DNA from: Streptococcus sp. 29892
GTDB taxonomy: Bacteria; Bacillota; Bacilli; Lactobacillales; Streptococcaceae
Length of the DNA: 64,000 nucleotides
Direction: 5' to 3'
Assembly: GCF_032594935.1 (NCBI RefSeq)
Contig: NZ_CP118734.1
Location: 1,330,001 to 1,394,000 of the forward strand
A model generated the notes under the pieces. It saw only the letters and a program-made list of their open reading frames with translations. It searched no databases and had not been told where the DNA came from. Each line of letters opens with the position of its first letter. Position 1 is the first letter of the stretch. Shown in pieces: positions 29,506 to 40,800 of the stretch. The translations under genes and the position numbers were made by a program.

Positions 29506-31680
29506 CTACGGTTTACCGTAACGTAAACCCATAGCATTGATAGCGACAATAACCGTCGATAGACTCATGAGCACGGCCGCCAATAAAGGATCCACCATAA
29601 TGCCCATGCTTGGATAAAGGATTCCAGCAGCTAAAGGAATGGCAATGATGTTGTATCCTGCCCCAAACCAGAGATTTTGCCTCATTTTGCGGATGGTTGT
29701 CTTGGCAATGCTCAACATATCCAAGACTGCTGATGGATTGGATTGAACCAAGACCACGTCTGCAGAGTGGATGGCAACAGAAGTTCCTGCGCCAATGGCA
29801 AAGCCTAAATCTGCCGTCGCTAGAGCAGGCGAATCATTGACCCCATCGCCGATGAAAAGAACTGCCCCACGCGCCTGATAGTCCTTGACCAGTTTTGCCT
29901 TATCCTCTGGTTTAAGTTCAGCTCGGTAATCCTCTATGCCCAACTGAATGGCTACTTTTTGTGCGGTAGCTGGATTGTCTCCCGTTAACATCACAGGACT
30001 AATACCCTGCGCTTTCAAGCCTGCTACAAAATCTTTAGCATCTTCTTTTATCTGGTCGCCCAAGGCTACAAATCCCAAGACCACATGATCAGTCACCAAA
30101 AAACTCAAGGTTAGACCCAAATCAAGATAGGGAGCAATCACGTCCTGATCCACTGACAAACCTATTTCCTGCAGACCTCTGTAGGACATAATTTCATAAA
30201 TCCTTCCATCCAAGACGCCTCGAATCCCACTACCAGGGATATTCTCAACCCGTTCTGCTTGATAGAAAAGTGGACCTGCCGCCTCCACAATCGAAAGGGC
30301 AATTGGGTGGGTTGAAAGAACTTCTAATGCTGCCATTTTGGCCAGCGCATCCGCTCCCTCAACCAAATCTTGACTGTGGCGAACTTGAAATTTTCCGTCG
30401 GTCAAGGTTCCGGTCTTATCCATCAAGGCAAACCGAATCTGGTTAACCTGTTCAAGAGCTGTTCGGTTCTGAACCAAAAGACCATTTTTTGAAGAAATCG
30501 TGGTCAATCGCGCCACAACAAGGGGAATGGCTAGACCAAGGGCATGCGGACAGGCAATGACAAAAACAGAAACTGCCATCATCAAGGCAAAGGCAAGATT
30601 AGCCGTCATGGTCCAATAAATAAAGGCCAAAATCCCCACAATTAAAGCTGCATAGAAGAGCCAAGAGGCTACGCGGTCAGCCATATTTTCAAGCTTGGAT
30701 TTCTGGTTTTGCGCTTGACGGACCATTTCGGTCACCTGCGCCAAAAAGCTGTCCTTACCAAGACTGGTCACTTCCATTTCAAAGGGCATGTTTTGATTGA
30801 GCGAACCACCGAATACCCTATCCCCCGCCTCTTTTTTGACAGCTCGAGATTCCCCAGTAATCATGGATTCATCAATATGAGCAACACTCAAAATCTTACC
30901 GTCAGCCGGAATTTTTTCATTTTCCTTGACTAGGAGGAAATCCCCAATCTGTAAGTCCTCTACAGCAACATCTGTCCCATCCTTGAGATGGGCTTTTTTC
31001 GGAATGAGAGAGGCCAAGTCTTTCAGGGCATCCCCTGCTCCCATAACCGCCTTCATTTCAATAATGTGCCCAATCAGCATAATGACAATCAGCGTAGACA
31101 ACTCAAACCAAAAGTTCATGCTTTCTTGTCCCAATAGCGCTAAAATTGTTGCATAAACTGAGTAAAGATAGGAAACAATAATCCCCATGGAAATCAAGGT
31201 CATCATTGCAGGTTTTTTAGCTCGTAATTCCCCTCTCGCTCCGTTAAAGAAAGGCGTACCTGAGTAGAAGAAGATAATAGAACCTAGTATCAGCTGGACA
31301 AGTTCAACACCCGGAAAACGTAAGAGAGTGAAACCTGCAATTGGAGAAATGGCCAGTAGGGGAATCATGACTGCCACTGCCACCTTGAGCTTTGTATTCA
31401 TATCCCCCATGTGCATCATGTGCCCACCATGCTCCATCATGTCATGGTCATGCCCTTGGTGATGCTGATGAGCATCATGAGTATGATGAGAATGATGACT
31501 GACGTCAGAGCTCCCTACATGATGATGGTCGTGATGGACGTGATGGTCAGAATGATGATTGGCGTGAACCCCCTCTTCATGAGGATGCTCCTGCTGATGA
31601 GAATGATGGCTGGTCTGACCAACTTCCTCAGAATGCATCATATGTTGGTGTTCCTGCTTATTTTCTTTTGAATGGTTCAT
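29506..31680 (-). CDS. copB: copper-exporting P1B ATPase, CopB type with His-rich N-terminus
   Basis: 724 residues. The N-terminal ~90 residues are a histidine/methionine-rich cytosolic tail (runs such as HHSDHHVHHDHHH) in place of a ferredoxin-like domain. Eight helices surround the CPH motif in FVIACPHALGLAIP, the hallmark of the P1B-3/CopB group (CPC in CopA). Other marks are TGES, DKTGTLT and GDGVNDSPAL. CopB-type pumps export copper or silver ions from the cytosol. The start at 31678-31680 fits RBS GGAGT upstream. No copY, copZ or copA lies beside it, but its promoter has two CopY boxes. Confidence 0.9.
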   Translation of the reverse strand: MNHSKENKQEHQHMMHSEEVGQTSHHSHQQEHPHEEGVHANHHSDHHVHHDHHHVGSSDVSHHSHHTHDAHQHHQGHDHDMMEHGGHMMHMGDMNTKLKVAVAVMIPLLAISPIAGFTLLRFPGVELVQLILGSIIFFYSGTPFFNGARGELRAKKPAMMTLISMGIIVSYLYSVYATILALLGQESMNFWFELSTLIVIMLIGHIIEMKAVMGAGDALKDLASLIPKKAHLKDGTDVAVEDLQIGDFLLVKENEKIPADGKILSVAHIDESMITGESRAVKKEAGDRVFGGSLNQNMPFEMEVTSLGKDSFLAQVTEMVRQAQNQKSKLENMADRVASWLFYAALIVGILAFIYWTMTANLAFALMMAVSVFVIACPHALGLAIPLVVARLTTISSKNGLLVQNRTALEQVNQIRFALMDKTGTLTDGKFQVRHSQDLVEGADALAKMAALEVLSTHPIALSIVEAAGPLFYQAERVENIPGSGIRGVLDGRIYEIMSYRGLQEIGLSVDQDVIAPYLDLGLTLSFLVTDHVVLGFVALGDQIKEDAKDFVAGLKAQGISPVMLTGDNPATAQKVAIQLGIEDYRAELKPEDKAKLVKDYQARGAVLFIGDGVNDSPALATADLGFAIGAGTSVAIHSADVVLVQSNPSAVLDMLSIAKTTIRKMRQNLWFGAGYNIIAIPLAAGILYPSMGIMVDPLLAAVLMSLSTVIVAINAMGLRYGKP

Positions 31681-31701
31681 AAGATAACTCCTATTTCTGT
31701 C

Positions 31702-31756
31702 TACATTTGTAATCGATTTACAATTATAGTTTACACTTGTAGTCAAAAAATGTCAA
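31702..31756 (-). promoter_or_regulatory. copB promoter with two CopY boxes
   Basis: Two perfect TACANNTGTA boxes, 31702-31711 (TACATTTGTA) and 31732-31741 (TACACTTGTA), start exactly 30 bases apart, about three helix turns. On the minus strand -35 TTGACA is at 31751-31756 with -10 TAAACT at 31728-31733 (17 bases); one box overlaps the promoter core, the other lies in the leader. CopY repressors of Gram-positives bind such boxes and leave when copper rises. Confidence 0.8.
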
Positions 31757-31766
31757 CCGATTAGAT

Positions 31767-31804
31767 CAAAAAAACCTAGAATGGGAGTGAACCCAACTAG
31801 GTTA
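31767..31804 (-). terminator. terminator after the SDR gene
   Basis: Stem AACCTAG 31773-31779 with CTAGGTT 31797-31803, extended by TGGG/CCCA inside, then TTTTTTTGATC on the minus strand. Ends the miaA-to-SDR run at its 3' side. Confidence 0.85.
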
Positions 31805-31824
31805 TACAGTTTATCAAAATCTGT

Positions 31825-32580
31825 TCATTTCAAATTAAAAACAGTACTAGCTAAGTAATCCGACAGGCATGGAAAAAGGGTATAAAGTTTATGAGCGAGA
31901 GCTAGTGACCAAGGCAGGTTGACCTCACGTTTCTTGGTTCCCATAGCCGCGACAATTTTCTTGGCAACGTAATCGGGTTGTAAGAGAAAGGCTTTCACAC
32001 TCTCTTGATAGGATCCATCTGGGTCCGCTTGGTCAAAAAAGCCTGTCGCAATAGGACCTGGATTGACTGTCGTCACCGCAACGCCATACTTAGCTAACTC
32101 TAGCCGTATCGTATTTGAAAAACCAATAGCAGCAAACTTGGTTGCTGAATAAACGGATGATTTGGCCGTTGCTACTAGACCAGACATGGAGACAATATTG
32201 ATGATCTGACCAGACTTTCTAGCCTTCATCCGCTTGCCAACCAGCCGACATAGAGTAATGAGGGCAAAGGTATTGATGTCAAACATAGCTTGGACCTGCT
32301 GGCTAGAGAAATTCTCAAAATCATCGTAAATCGCATAGCCAGCATTATTAACCAGAATATCAATCTGCCCATACTGGCTATCTAGCTCCTCAAAGAAAGC
32401 CGTCAGAGTCGCCTCGTCACGAATATCCACATCAAACACAGCCTTTTTCTCATGATAGGCGTAGAGTTGTTCGATTTTGTCCACGTCGCGACCCAGCAGA
32501 ATCAGAAAATCATCTGCCAAGAGGGGAACCATTTCCTGCACCAAACCACCTGATGCGCCTGTTATCAAAATGGTTCTCAT
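31825..32580 (-). CDS. short-chain dehydrogenase/reductase
   Basis: 251-residue classical SDR: nucleotide motif TGASGGL at residues 7-13, NNAG near 90, catalytic SVYSATKFA (Tyr and Lys about 153 and 157). The substrate is unknown; the C-terminal region [15 protein letters not shown] resembles DltE/YqjQ-type proteins. Its ATG overlaps the rnz stop by four bases. It is the last gene of miaA-hflX-unknown-rnz-SDR. Confidence 0.85.
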   Translation of the reverse strand: MRTILITGASGGLVQEMVPLLADDFLILLGRDVDKIEQLYAYHEKKAVFDVDIRDEATLTAFFEELDSQYGQIDILVNNAGYAIYDDFENFSSQQVQAMFDINTFALITLCRLVGKRMKARKSGQIINIVSMSGLVATAKSSVYSATKFAAIGFSNTIRLELAKYGVAVTTVNPGPIATGFFDQADPDGSYQESVKAFLLQPDYVAKKIVAAMGTKKREVNLPWSLALAHKLYTLFPCLSDYLASTVFNLK

Positions 32581-33506
32581 AGTTCAATTTCCTCCAAGTC
32601 CTTGACCACATGAACTTCTTCAAAAATGGTCTTAGCATCGCGTCGTAGCTGACTAACATCCTTGGCCAAGAAACGCGGACTGATATGATTGAGCAAAAGT
32701 CGCTTGGCTCCCGCCTCACGCGCCACTTCTGCCGCCTCCATATTGGTTGAATGTCCATGCCGACGCGCCATCTTTTCATCGCCCTTACCATAGGTCGCCT
32801 CATGGACCAAGACATCCGCATTGACCGCAAGTCGCACACTGGTATGGCATTTGCGTGTGTCTCCCAAGATTGTCACAACCTTACCCGGACGTGGTGGCGA
32901 TAGATAATCACTGGCAATGATTTCACGACCGTCCTCTAGGGTAATATTCTCGCCATTTTTGATTTTTCCAAAGAGGGGACCAAAGGGTACACCGGCCGCA
33001 CGGAGAGCATCCGCATCCAGCGTTCCCTCCAAATCTTTTTGCATGACGCGGTAGCCGACACATGGCACCGTGTGATCCAGCTTGTCTGCGAATACCGTAA
33101 ATTTGTCCGTCTCAAGAACCTTGCCAACTGTCTCTACGTCAAACTCATGAAAATGAATGCGGTAAGGCAAGCGGGAACCTGACACTTTCAGACTGGCCAA
33201 GACAAAGGAACGAATGCCCGTCGGACCATAAATTTCAATATCCGTCTGCTCCTCACTAGACTGGAAAGAACGGCTGGACAAGAACCCGGGCAAACCAAAA
33301 ATATGATCGCCATGCAGGTGAGTAATGAAAATCTTAGCCACCTTGCGCGGACGAATGGTTGTTTCAAGGATTTGATTTTGCGTTCCTTCGCCACAATCAA
33401 AGAGCCAGACCTCATTGATTTCGTCCAAGAGTTTCAAGGCCAAGCTGGACACGTTTCTTGCCTTGGAGGGCTGACCCGCCCCCGTACCTAAAAATTGAAT
33501 TTGCAT
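32577..33506 (-). CDS. rnz: ribonuclease Z
   Basis: Metallo-beta-lactamase fold endonuclease that trims tRNA 3' trailers. It has 309 residues. The zinc motif [14 protein letters not shown] is near residues 62-72, with the later His/Asp ligands in LGDTRKCH and GHSTNMEA. It follows the unknown hflX partner by 10 bases and overlaps the SDR gene. Length is standard. Confidence 0.95.
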   Translation of the reverse strand: MQIQFLGTGAGQPSKARNVSSLALKLLDEINEVWLFDCGEGTQNQILETTIRPRKVAKIFITHLHGDHIFGLPGFLSSRSFQSSEEQTDIEIYGPTGIRSFVLASLKVSGSRLPYRIHFHEFDVETVGKVLETDKFTVFADKLDHTVPCVGYRVMQKDLEGTLDADALRAAGVPFGPLFGKIKNGENITLEDGREIIASDYLSPPRPGKVVTILGDTRKCHTSVRLAVNADVLVHEATYGKGDEKMARRHGHSTNMEAAEVAREAGAKRLLLNHISPRFLAKDVSQLRRDAKTIFEEVHVVKDLEEIEL

Positions 33507-33516
33507 TGTTTACTTT

Positions 33517-34146
33517 CTAATGTTTTATATATAAAATTGCAGAGCGACCCGACCAGACATAGTAATACTGACCAGAATAACCTTCCGCCACTTCCACCAC
33601 TTCTTCCTGATTAAGACCTGAAATCTTGACCAAGCCCTCTGCTGTCGCAACTTGGGTCAAAAGGTAGTCTGTTTCAACTTCCTCTAACTTGGCTTCCTCA
33701 AAGGGATTGACTTTCATGAAAATCTTGCCCTCCTCCACAAAGACGACATAGTGGGGAAAGACTTGGGCGATTTCAAAGAGCAAACTTCCTGTCACTTCCT
33801 CTACACCTTCCGAAAAAACCTGGGCCAGACCGTCAGCCGACACATAGGCAAATCCGAAAGACTTACCAGATAAATTCAGGCGGACAAAGGGCTTGTCTTC
33901 AGCAAAGCTGGGTTCTTTTGGAAAAAGGCAGAGCTGCTGAGATAGAGTGAGATAATAGTCCGTCGCCTCTTCTGCCCCTTGTTTCTGGTAGATTTCCGCA
34001 AAATAGGCATTGATAACTGAAGGCGGTGGCGTGATAAAATCTAGTTTTTGTTGGTCAGTCATACCAGCTAATTTATTCGCCAGATAGACCTTGTCAAGAC
34101 TGGTAAAGCCACCGTATTTGATTGCCAAATCAAGATAATCCGTCAT
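33517..34146 (-). CDS. conserved streptococcal protein of unknown function
   Basis: 209 residues, soluble, acidic. It starts [20 protein letters not shown] at 34146, inside hflX (17-base overlap), which is the only start with the conserved-looking beginning. An N-terminal helical part is followed by two beta-rich stretches (FGFAYVSADGLAQVF, YYVWSGRSAILYIK). No motif was recognised. Genes miaA, hflX, this gene and rnz go together in streptococci, suggesting a role around RNA or ribosome quality, which is inference. Confidence 0.65.
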   Translation of the reverse strand: MTDYLDLAIKYGGFTSLDKVYLANKLAGMTDQQKLDFITPPPSVINAYFAEIYQKQGAEEATDYYLTLSQQLCLFPKEPSFAEDKPFVRLNLSGKSFGFAYVSADGLAQVFSEGVEEVTGSLLFEIAQVFPHYVVFVEEGKIFMKVNPFEEAKLEEVETDYLLTQVATAEGLVKISGLNQEEVVEVAEGYSGQYYYVWSGRSAILYIKH

Positions 34147-35380
34147 AAAATTCTTCCAACTTCCATTTATTGCTGGAAGCGATATAGCCTGATACCACTT
34201 CCACATCCTCTTCATAAGTCCGATTTTCAATCAGAGCCAGAGTGGCCAAATCATGCAATTTATAAGATTCAGCAAGTGGCACCCTGACCTCAAATCGTTC
34301 AAACATGGTCTTAATCTTGGCCAAGACCATCATCTGTATATGGCCTTTGGCATTTTCATCCTTAGCGGACAGCATGACATGAGGAAACTGACTTGGGGTA
34401 AAGCTGTCATCGGTCTTGTCCAGCTTGTTATACAGAGCCAGGCGAGGAATGTCCAGCATATCCAAGTCCTTGAGAATGTCTAAGACCACCTGTTCCTGCT
34501 CACTGTGATTGGGGTCAGAGGCGTCGATGACATGGAGCAAGAGGTCCACATTCATGGACTCCTCCAAGGTGGACTTGAAGGCTGAAATCAACTCAGTCGG
34601 CAGGTCCTGAATGAAACCAACCGTATCGGTCAAGGTCACGTTGAACTTGTCAGCCAAGTTTATCTGCTTGGTCGTGGCATCAAGTGTGGCAAAGAGTTCG
34701 TCGGCCTCGTACTGTCGCTTGTCGGTCATGGCATTCATGATAGTGGATTTACCAGCGTTGGTATAGCCAATCAAGCCAATCTTAAAGACGCCTGATTGCA
34801 GGCGGCGTTCACGGACAGTCGCTCGGTTTTTCTCCACCGTTTTGAGTTGGCGTTCAATGTCGTGAATCTGGTTGCGGATGCTCCGTCGGTTGAGCTCCAA
34901 CTGGCTTTCACCTGGTCCACGAGAGCCGATTCCCCCTGCCTGACGGCTAAGCATAATCCCCTGACCAACCAAACGAGGTAACATATACTTGAGCTGGGCT
35001 AGGTGAACCTGCAGTTTTCCTTCGTGACTCCGTGCCCGCATGGCAAAAATATCCAAAATCAACTGCATACGGTCGATGACTTTTACTCCTAAAATCTCTT
35101 CCAGATTGACATTCTGGCGAGGTGTCAGTCGATTGTTAACAATGACGGTATCAATTTCGTCAGCTTCGACCATCTGGGCAATTTCTTCTAGTTTCCCTGA
35201 GCCGACAAAGGTCTTGCTGTCGTATTTTTCACGTTTTTGAGTGTAGACTCCCTTTACCAGAGCGCCAGCCGTCTTAGCAAGACTTGCCAACTCCTCCATG
35301 GACATGTCAAAATTATCTGTCTGCTGTAGTTCCACTCCAACCAGGAGGGCACGTTCTTGTTCTTTCTGGGTTTCAATCAT
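34130..35380 (-). CDS. hflX: GTPase HflX
   Basis: Ribosome-splitting GTPase of 416 residues, binding the 50S subunit under stress. N-terminal HflX domain is followed by a coiled helical linker and the G domain with P-loop GYTNAGKST near residue 207, DTVGF and NKLD. The start overlaps the miaA stop by 8 bases, and its own stop overlaps the next gene by 17 bases, so the genes are coupled. Confidence 0.95.
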   Translation of the reverse strand: MIETQKEQERALLVGVELQQTDNFDMSMEELASLAKTAGALVKGVYTQKREKYDSKTFVGSGKLEEIAQMVEADEIDTVIVNNRLTPRQNVNLEEILGVKVIDRMQLILDIFAMRARSHEGKLQVHLAQLKYMLPRLVGQGIMLSRQAGGIGSRGPGESQLELNRRSIRNQIHDIERQLKTVEKNRATVRERRLQSGVFKIGLIGYTNAGKSTIMNAMTDKRQYEADELFATLDATTKQINLADKFNVTLTDTVGFIQDLPTELISAFKSTLEESMNVDLLLHVIDASDPNHSEQEQVVLDILKDLDMLDIPRLALYNKLDKTDDSFTPSQFPHVMLSAKDENAKGHIQMMVLAKIKTMFERFEVRVPLAESYKLHDLATLALIENRTYEEDVEVVSGYIASSNKWKLEEFYDGLS

Positions 35381-36257
35381 TTAAAAATTCCTCCACGGCG
35401 GTGAAAATCTGCGACTTGTAATCTGGCTCGCCTACTGAATAAAAGGGAACCTGCATGCGATTTCTGAACCAAGTCAATTGGCGTTTGGCAAAGCGGCGGC
35501 TATTTTGCTTGACCTTATCAACTGCTTCTTCTAGCGAAAGCTCACCTGCAAAATAAGGGAAAAACTCCTTGTAGCCAATTCCCATAGCAGCTTGGGCTTG
35601 AGGGTGTTCTTGGTAGAGCCAGCTGACTTCATCTAGTAAGCCCGCCGCCATCATCTTATCCACGCGCTGATTGATGCGGTCGTAAAGGACCTGTCTGTCA
35701 TCCGTCAGGCAGATGTAAAGTGGCTCATATCCTGACTCTGTATTTTCTAAGTTTTTGCCAAATTTTTTCAACTCTAACCCACGAATGATTCTCCGTCGGC
35801 TGTTTCCCTCGATTGTCAAACCTACCTGCTCTGCCATTGTTTCCAAATCCTCGTCAGACAAGCAGTCGAGTTCCGCCCGATAAGCAAGAACTTGCTCCTG
35901 GTCAACCAGACCGCCCAGGTGGTAGCCTTCAAGCAAGCTCTGAATGTAAAGCCCTGTCCCACCCACGATAATAGGCAACTTGCCACGACTTTTAATGTCA
36001 GCAATCAGGGCCCTGGCTTCTGCTACAAATTCATAAGCCGAATAGCCCTCGGTCACATCTCGGACATCAATCAAATGATGAACCGCAGCAGCCTGCTCTT
36101 CAGGACTAGCTTTTGCCGTACCAATATCCAGTTTGCGATAGACTTGCTGGCTATCACCGCTGATAATTTCTCCATTGTAGCGCTGGGCCAAGTCTATGCC
36201 AAGGGCAGTTTTTCCTACCGCTGTTGGTCCTATGACCACAATTACTTTAGTTTTCAT
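35373..36257 (-). CDS. miaA: tRNA dimethylallyltransferase
   Basis: Adds the isopentenyl group to A37 of tRNAs that read UNN codons. 294 residues, with P-loop [11 protein letters not shown] at residues 10-20, SGDSQQVYR, and the [17 protein letters not shown] stretch typical of the family. First gene of the run; divergent from the small DUF3042 gene with about 70 bases between starts. Confidence 0.95.
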   Translation of the reverse strand: MKTKVIVVIGPTAVGKTALGIDLAQRYNGEIISGDSQQVYRKLDIGTAKASPEEQAAAVHHLIDVRDVTEGYSAYEFVAEARALIADIKSRGKLPIIVGGTGLYIQSLLEGYHLGGLVDQEQVLAYRAELDCLSDEDLETMAEQVGLTIEGNSRRRIIRGLELKKFGKNLENTESGYEPLYICLTDDRQVLYDRINQRVDKMMAAGLLDEVSWLYQEHPQAQAAMGIGYKEFFPYFAGELSLEEAVDKVKQNSRRFAKRQLTWFRNRMQVPFYSVGEPDYKSQIFTAVEEFLND

Positions 36258-36325
36258 CTTTTTCCTTGAAAATATTTTGTTTTTTCGCTAAAATCTATTA
36301 TAACACAAGTAAAGGAGAATTCACT

Positions 36326-36496
36326 ATGGCTAAAGGTTTTGGCAAAGGTTTCTTGACGGGTGTTCTTTCTACGGTTGCTCTCGCGGCAGGTGCTATCTTC
36401 ACCGTTCATAAAACAATCATCGAACCAGAAGAAAAGAAAGAAGCTTTCATCGAAGAAAATCGCAAAAAAGCTGCACGTCGCCGTGTGGCACACTAA
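36326..36496 (+). CDS. DUF3042 family small membrane protein
   Basis: 56 residues beginning MAKGFGKGFLTGVLSTVALA, then one hydrophobic helix (about 9-25) and a basic tail ending ENRKKAARRRVAH, the usual ending of DUF3042. Function unknown. ATG 36326 is chosen because AAAGGAG lies at 36311-36317; a longer in-frame start does not have a site. Upstream TATAAC (36299-36304) with TTGTTT 16 bases before it is a possible promoter. Confidence 0.85.
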   Translation: MAKGFGKGFLTGVLSTVALAAGAIFTVHKTIIEPEEKKEAFIEENRKKAARRRVAH

Positions 36497-36523
36497 AAAG
36501 CTGGTAACTATCCAGCTTTTTTG
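36495..36523 (+). terminator. terminator of the DUF3042 gene
   Basis: Ten-base stem 36495-36504 with 36512-36521 around a seven-base loop and a T run. It overlaps the TAA stop codon. Confidence 0.85.
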
Positions 36524-36594
36524 TTTACCAAAAAATCCCTTAGAAGCTCTGCTATTTCCAAAAGGCAATTAACAAGCTTTCTAAGAGATTTCAC

Positions 36595-37761
36595 TTATAA
36601 TATAATATCTTCTTTTTCAATCAATACGATAGTCCACATCATGGCTAGGGTCACAAGGGCTAGTGCCATGATAAGAGGGAGCCAGCTATTAAATAGTGGA
36701 TAACTGTATCCCAATAAACCTGGTCCAAAGGCAGCAATAAGGTAGCCCCCAGTCTGCACCATACCTGATAATTGAGCAGTCGCCTGGCTGTTGCTGGTTT
36801 TCAGGGTAAAGCCCAACATCATATAAGGGAAAAGAGCTGCATTCGAGAAACTCAAAATGATGTGCAGGGCTGTCCAGAGTATAAAATGCTTAGGTAGAAC
36901 AGCCAGCAAAGCAAGACCTAGAAGGGTAGCTGAGGAAGTAGACAACATAATATTGCGGCGCATTTCCTTGGTCTGACGAGAAAGGATAGCTGGGATTATC
37001 ATGGACATAGGGATGGCAGTCATATTAAAGAAACCTGCCATCAAGCCTGCCTCAGCCTTACTGAAGCCAACTGACTGGGAAATGGTCGGTAACCAGGTAA
37101 TCTCTGTATAGTAGAGAACAGATTGTAGACCACCAAAGAGTAGGAAGACAAGGGCAGCTTTATTCTTCCAAATAGACCGGGTCTGCTGGCCCTGTTTTTG
37201 GTTTTCAAAACGATGATTATTACGAATATTGGGTAACCAGAGCAGAAAGGCTAACAAGACTATAGCTGTTATCAATAGGATAAATGTTTGCCAAGAGCTT
37301 GCGGATACGATAGGAACCGCGACCATAGCAGCCACCGTCGCAGCTACTCCCATCAAGGTAATATAGATGGTGGTATAAAAACCAATTTTCTTAGGAAAAT
37401 TAGCCGTGACCAGACTGGGCAAGAGAACATTGATAAAGGCAATAGTAGCTCCAACAAGCATAGTACCTATGTATAAAGCAGGTAGATTCAGTACCCGCAT
37501 CCCTGATCCAACAACCATGACCAAGAGGACCATGGCCATGAGTTTCTCCATACCAAATCTAGCAGCTAGGCGAGGAGCTAGGGAAGAACAGAGGGCAAAC
37601 ATAATCAAGGGAATAGAGGTCAAGATACCTAGAGAACTGACCTCTACTCCCAGACCAGCAGCTACATCTGTCAAGATAGCAGGAAGGGCTGTAAAGGGGG
37701 CGCGCATGACCACACCCAGCATGACAATACCTGCTACGATAAACGGTGATTGTTTCTTCAT
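36595..37761 (-). CDS. MFS transporter, CynX/NimT type
   Basis: 388 residues, about 12 membrane helices, opening IVAGIVMLGVVMRAPFTALPAIL, which matches the cyanate/nitroimidazole branch of the major facilitator family. An MFS-like RFGMEKLMA loop lies between helices 2 and 3. The substrate cannot be read from the sequence. Alone between two terminators. Confidence 0.78.
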   Translation of the reverse strand: MKKQSPFIVAGIVMLGVVMRAPFTALPAILTDVAAGLGVEVSSLGILTSIPLIMFALCSSLAPRLAARFGMEKLMAMVLLVMVVGSGMRVLNLPALYIGTMLVGATIAFINVLLPSLVTANFPKKIGFYTTIYITLMGVAATVAAMVAVPIVSASSWQTFILLITAIVLLAFLLWLPNIRNNHRFENQKQGQQTRSIWKNKAALVFLLFGGLQSVLYYTEITWLPTISQSVGFSKAEAGLMAGFFNMTAIPMSMIIPAILSRQTKEMRRNIMLSTSSATLLGLALLAVLPKHFILWTALHIILSFSNAALFPYMMLGFTLKTSNSQATAQLSGMVQTGGYLIAAFGPGLLGYSYPLFNSWLPLIMALALVTLAMMWTIVLIEKEDIIL

Positions 37762-37850
37762 TATTTTCTCCCAAATAAAATCGTTCGGATTTCAGTAATT
37801 TTGATTATATCACACTTGACAAATGATAGAAAGTTATTTTTATTTTTTCA

Positions 37851-37880
37851 AGAAAAACCATGGTCAGACCATGGTTTTAA
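37851..37880 (-). terminator. terminator of the histidine-triad gene
   Basis: Ten-base perfect stem AAAACCATGG 37854-37863 with CCATGGTTTT 37869-37878, then TTTTTC on the minus strand, 17 bases after the stop. Confidence 0.85.
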
Positions 37881-37896
37881 CATTTTTTATTAGGTA

Positions 37897-40800
37897 TTAT
37901 TCATCAAAAGAGTTGAAATCGAAGCTCCCTAGCGGTTTCCAGGTCAAGCCGATGTCTTCACTTTCCTCTTCGGAAGTTGAACCTGTAAATTCACCGAAAA
38001 TATCAGACAGCCATTCTAGGTCTTCATCGGATAGTTCCACTTCTTCCTCCTCTGGAGTTTCACTAGGCAAAACTTGTTCTTCTACAGCTGTGTCTGTAGG
38101 TTCTGAAACTGGTCCACTGGTTGTTTCATCCGTTACTGAAGGAATTTCTTGCACTTCTGTTGGGTTTGTTGAGCTATTTGAAACACTCTCCTCTTCTGCA
38201 CCTTCGACAGTTATTGGTGCGGTAACTTCTGCCTCAACAAGCTCTGTAGGACTGATTGCTTGTTCAGAGCTTGAGCCAGTTTCTGACGAAGAGTTTTCTT
38301 CAACTGCTTGTGATAAACTGGATGGGCTTTCCTCCTTGCTGCCACTTTCATGGTCATGGATTGGACTAGATGAACTTTCCGGTCTATCCTGACTGGTTGG
38401 ACTGGCTACCCCTACACCTTCTTCAATTGCTGGAACAGGACTTGTCTGCCCCGCTTTTACCAGAACTCCCTCAGGCAAACTTAACGGATTGACAAAGAAA
38501 TCTCTAGTTCCTTCGACAAACATATTCATTTCTAGACGGTTCATCTGCATGATTCCATAGTCATCTGACATTTCAAGCTGCTGATTGATTTGCCTTTTTA
38601 CATCATTGGCAACGGCAATACTGCTGGCAATTAAGTCTTCTGCCAAAGAAATTGGACTAGTTGCCAATTCCCTTCGCACAACCAAACCATAGATTTGATT
38701 GATGAGGCGAGCCGCTTCCTGACGAGTAGGTGCTTGAAGATAAGGGCTGTCAATATGAGTAAGCAAGTAATCCATGTATTCCATCAAACGAATTTCTGCT
38801 CGGTCTTGGAAGTGCTGAATTTCCTTCAAACTATGGGAAATACTTGCTAACTCACGCTCATCCCCCTTCAAGCTTGCCTGGTTAATCCGCTCAACCCAGG
38901 CGGTTTGTGAGGTCTGGGTGCCAGTTAGATTTGTTTGTCTAAGCAAAGTCAGTAGCTCTTGATAGGTCTGATTATCCGTCACCTGACTAGGAGAGGTTAT
39001 TGAAGTTTCATGCTCTGCTTTCTCCACAATTTCAGGGAAGGTCATCTGTCTAGTAAACATCTCACGGATATCTCCCACAAATGCCTCCATGAATGCCCTG
39101 TTTTCCTGTAATTTTTCAGAGGCAGGACTGGTTTGGATAGGATAGGTCTGATTAGCTGCCTTGGCCAAATGGAGTGCAACTTTCAAGTCAACCAGTTCCT
39201 TGGACAAGTCCAATGGCTTGATGGAACTATTGCCACCCAAGGTCGCCTGGAACAAGCGATCTAAGCTACCTGCCAATCTTTCTTGCAAATCAGCTGGTAA
39301 ATACGGCTGTTCCAACTGACTGAGCAAGTAATCCATGTATTCCATAGCTGTGATATCAGGGCGGTCCTGGAAATGTTTCAATTCTTGCAAGAGGTGTTCT
39401 AGGTTAAGCAAGGCCTGTCTGTCCTTATCCTGACTGGCTTGGTTGAGCTGATTGGTCAAATCATCCTTATTGACAGGTAGGTTGCTGGTATCAAGCAAAC
39501 GAATCTGTTCAAGTACAGATTGATAGAGTGGGTCTACTTGTTCCTCTGTATTGCTAGTAGTTTCTTTTAAGATATGAACCTTTTCAAATTGCTCCAACAT
39601 AGCTAGATAGCCCTTGGTCGAATTGGTTACCAGGTCATCTAAATTGCTGGCAAAATCGTCCAAAGCCCGCTCGATACGACGGTATTCCTTGCTACTTGTC
39701 CCATACTTTTCAGCTGCCACTTGACGCAAACTTTCAAGCTGACTATCCACACTTGCTCGGTCAAATTCCCCTTCCTGATAGCTACCTGAAATAGCTGGCA
39801 ATTTATTGGCAAGATATGGCTCAATGCCCTCCACAGCCTGAATATGCAAAACATGGTCATGGCTCCCATGTGGCAGGATGAATTTCTTGTCACGAATGAT
39901 GAGTTTAGACGGTGCGATACCTGTCCGCTTAGCAACCGCCAAAAGCTCCGCTTCAAAGTCCGTTTCCGGATCACCAGTCACTTCAGGGATAATCAACATG
40001 GACCGTAAAATCACATAAGGATGGACATGGGTCGGATCATAAGCATGGCTTGGGTCGTTGAAACTAAAGGTGGTATCAGAAACCCGGATAGCTTCTTTTG
40101 GCACACCATAGACCTTGGAAATATATTCAATTTTTCTTTCCAAGTCTTCTTCACTTTCAAAAGGTTTGGTCAGGTCAATATTCTTCAAGAGCACCAAATG
40201 GTCATGGTTGCCATGGGGATACATAAAGGCCTGACCTTGTGGCGTATCCAAAAGGGTAATGGAATTGACTGGCAAACCGAGGGCTTGGGCCAGGTAGTTC
40301 CGTTTGGCTGTGACCTCATCCGCCACAGTCGCCTCTGCAGGAGTGACAGGGGCTGAATTAGGCGATTCAGCCACCTCTGACAAGGATGGACTGGTTGTGG
40401 TTGATGCTTCTGGCTCACTTGTTTCTTGGCTACCAGTAGTTGAACTTGAGGGGCTGGAGCTTGTTGGCTGTTCTGAGTTAGATGAAGTCGTCTCACTAGT
40501 AGATGGAGAGCTAGGAGAATGATCACCATGCTCCTCTTCTTCACTTTCAAAAGGTTTTGTCAGGTCAATATTCTTCAAGAGTACCAGATGGTCATGGTCA
40601 CCATGGGGATACATGAAGACCTGACCTTGTGGGGTATCCAAAAGGGTAATGGAATTGACTGGCAAACCGAGGGCTTGGGCCAGGTAGTTCCGTTTGGCTG
40701 TGACCTCATCCACCACAACCTCCGCTGTCGGAGCAACAGCTGCTGAATTAGGCGCTTCAGCCACCTCTGACAAGGATGGGCTGGTTGTGGTTGATGCTTC

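Noticed and set aside
31411..31671. A plus-strand Met-rich ORF opposite the copB His-rich tail
   Set aside because: It is the complement of repeated His codons (CAT/CAC) in copB and has no ribosome site.
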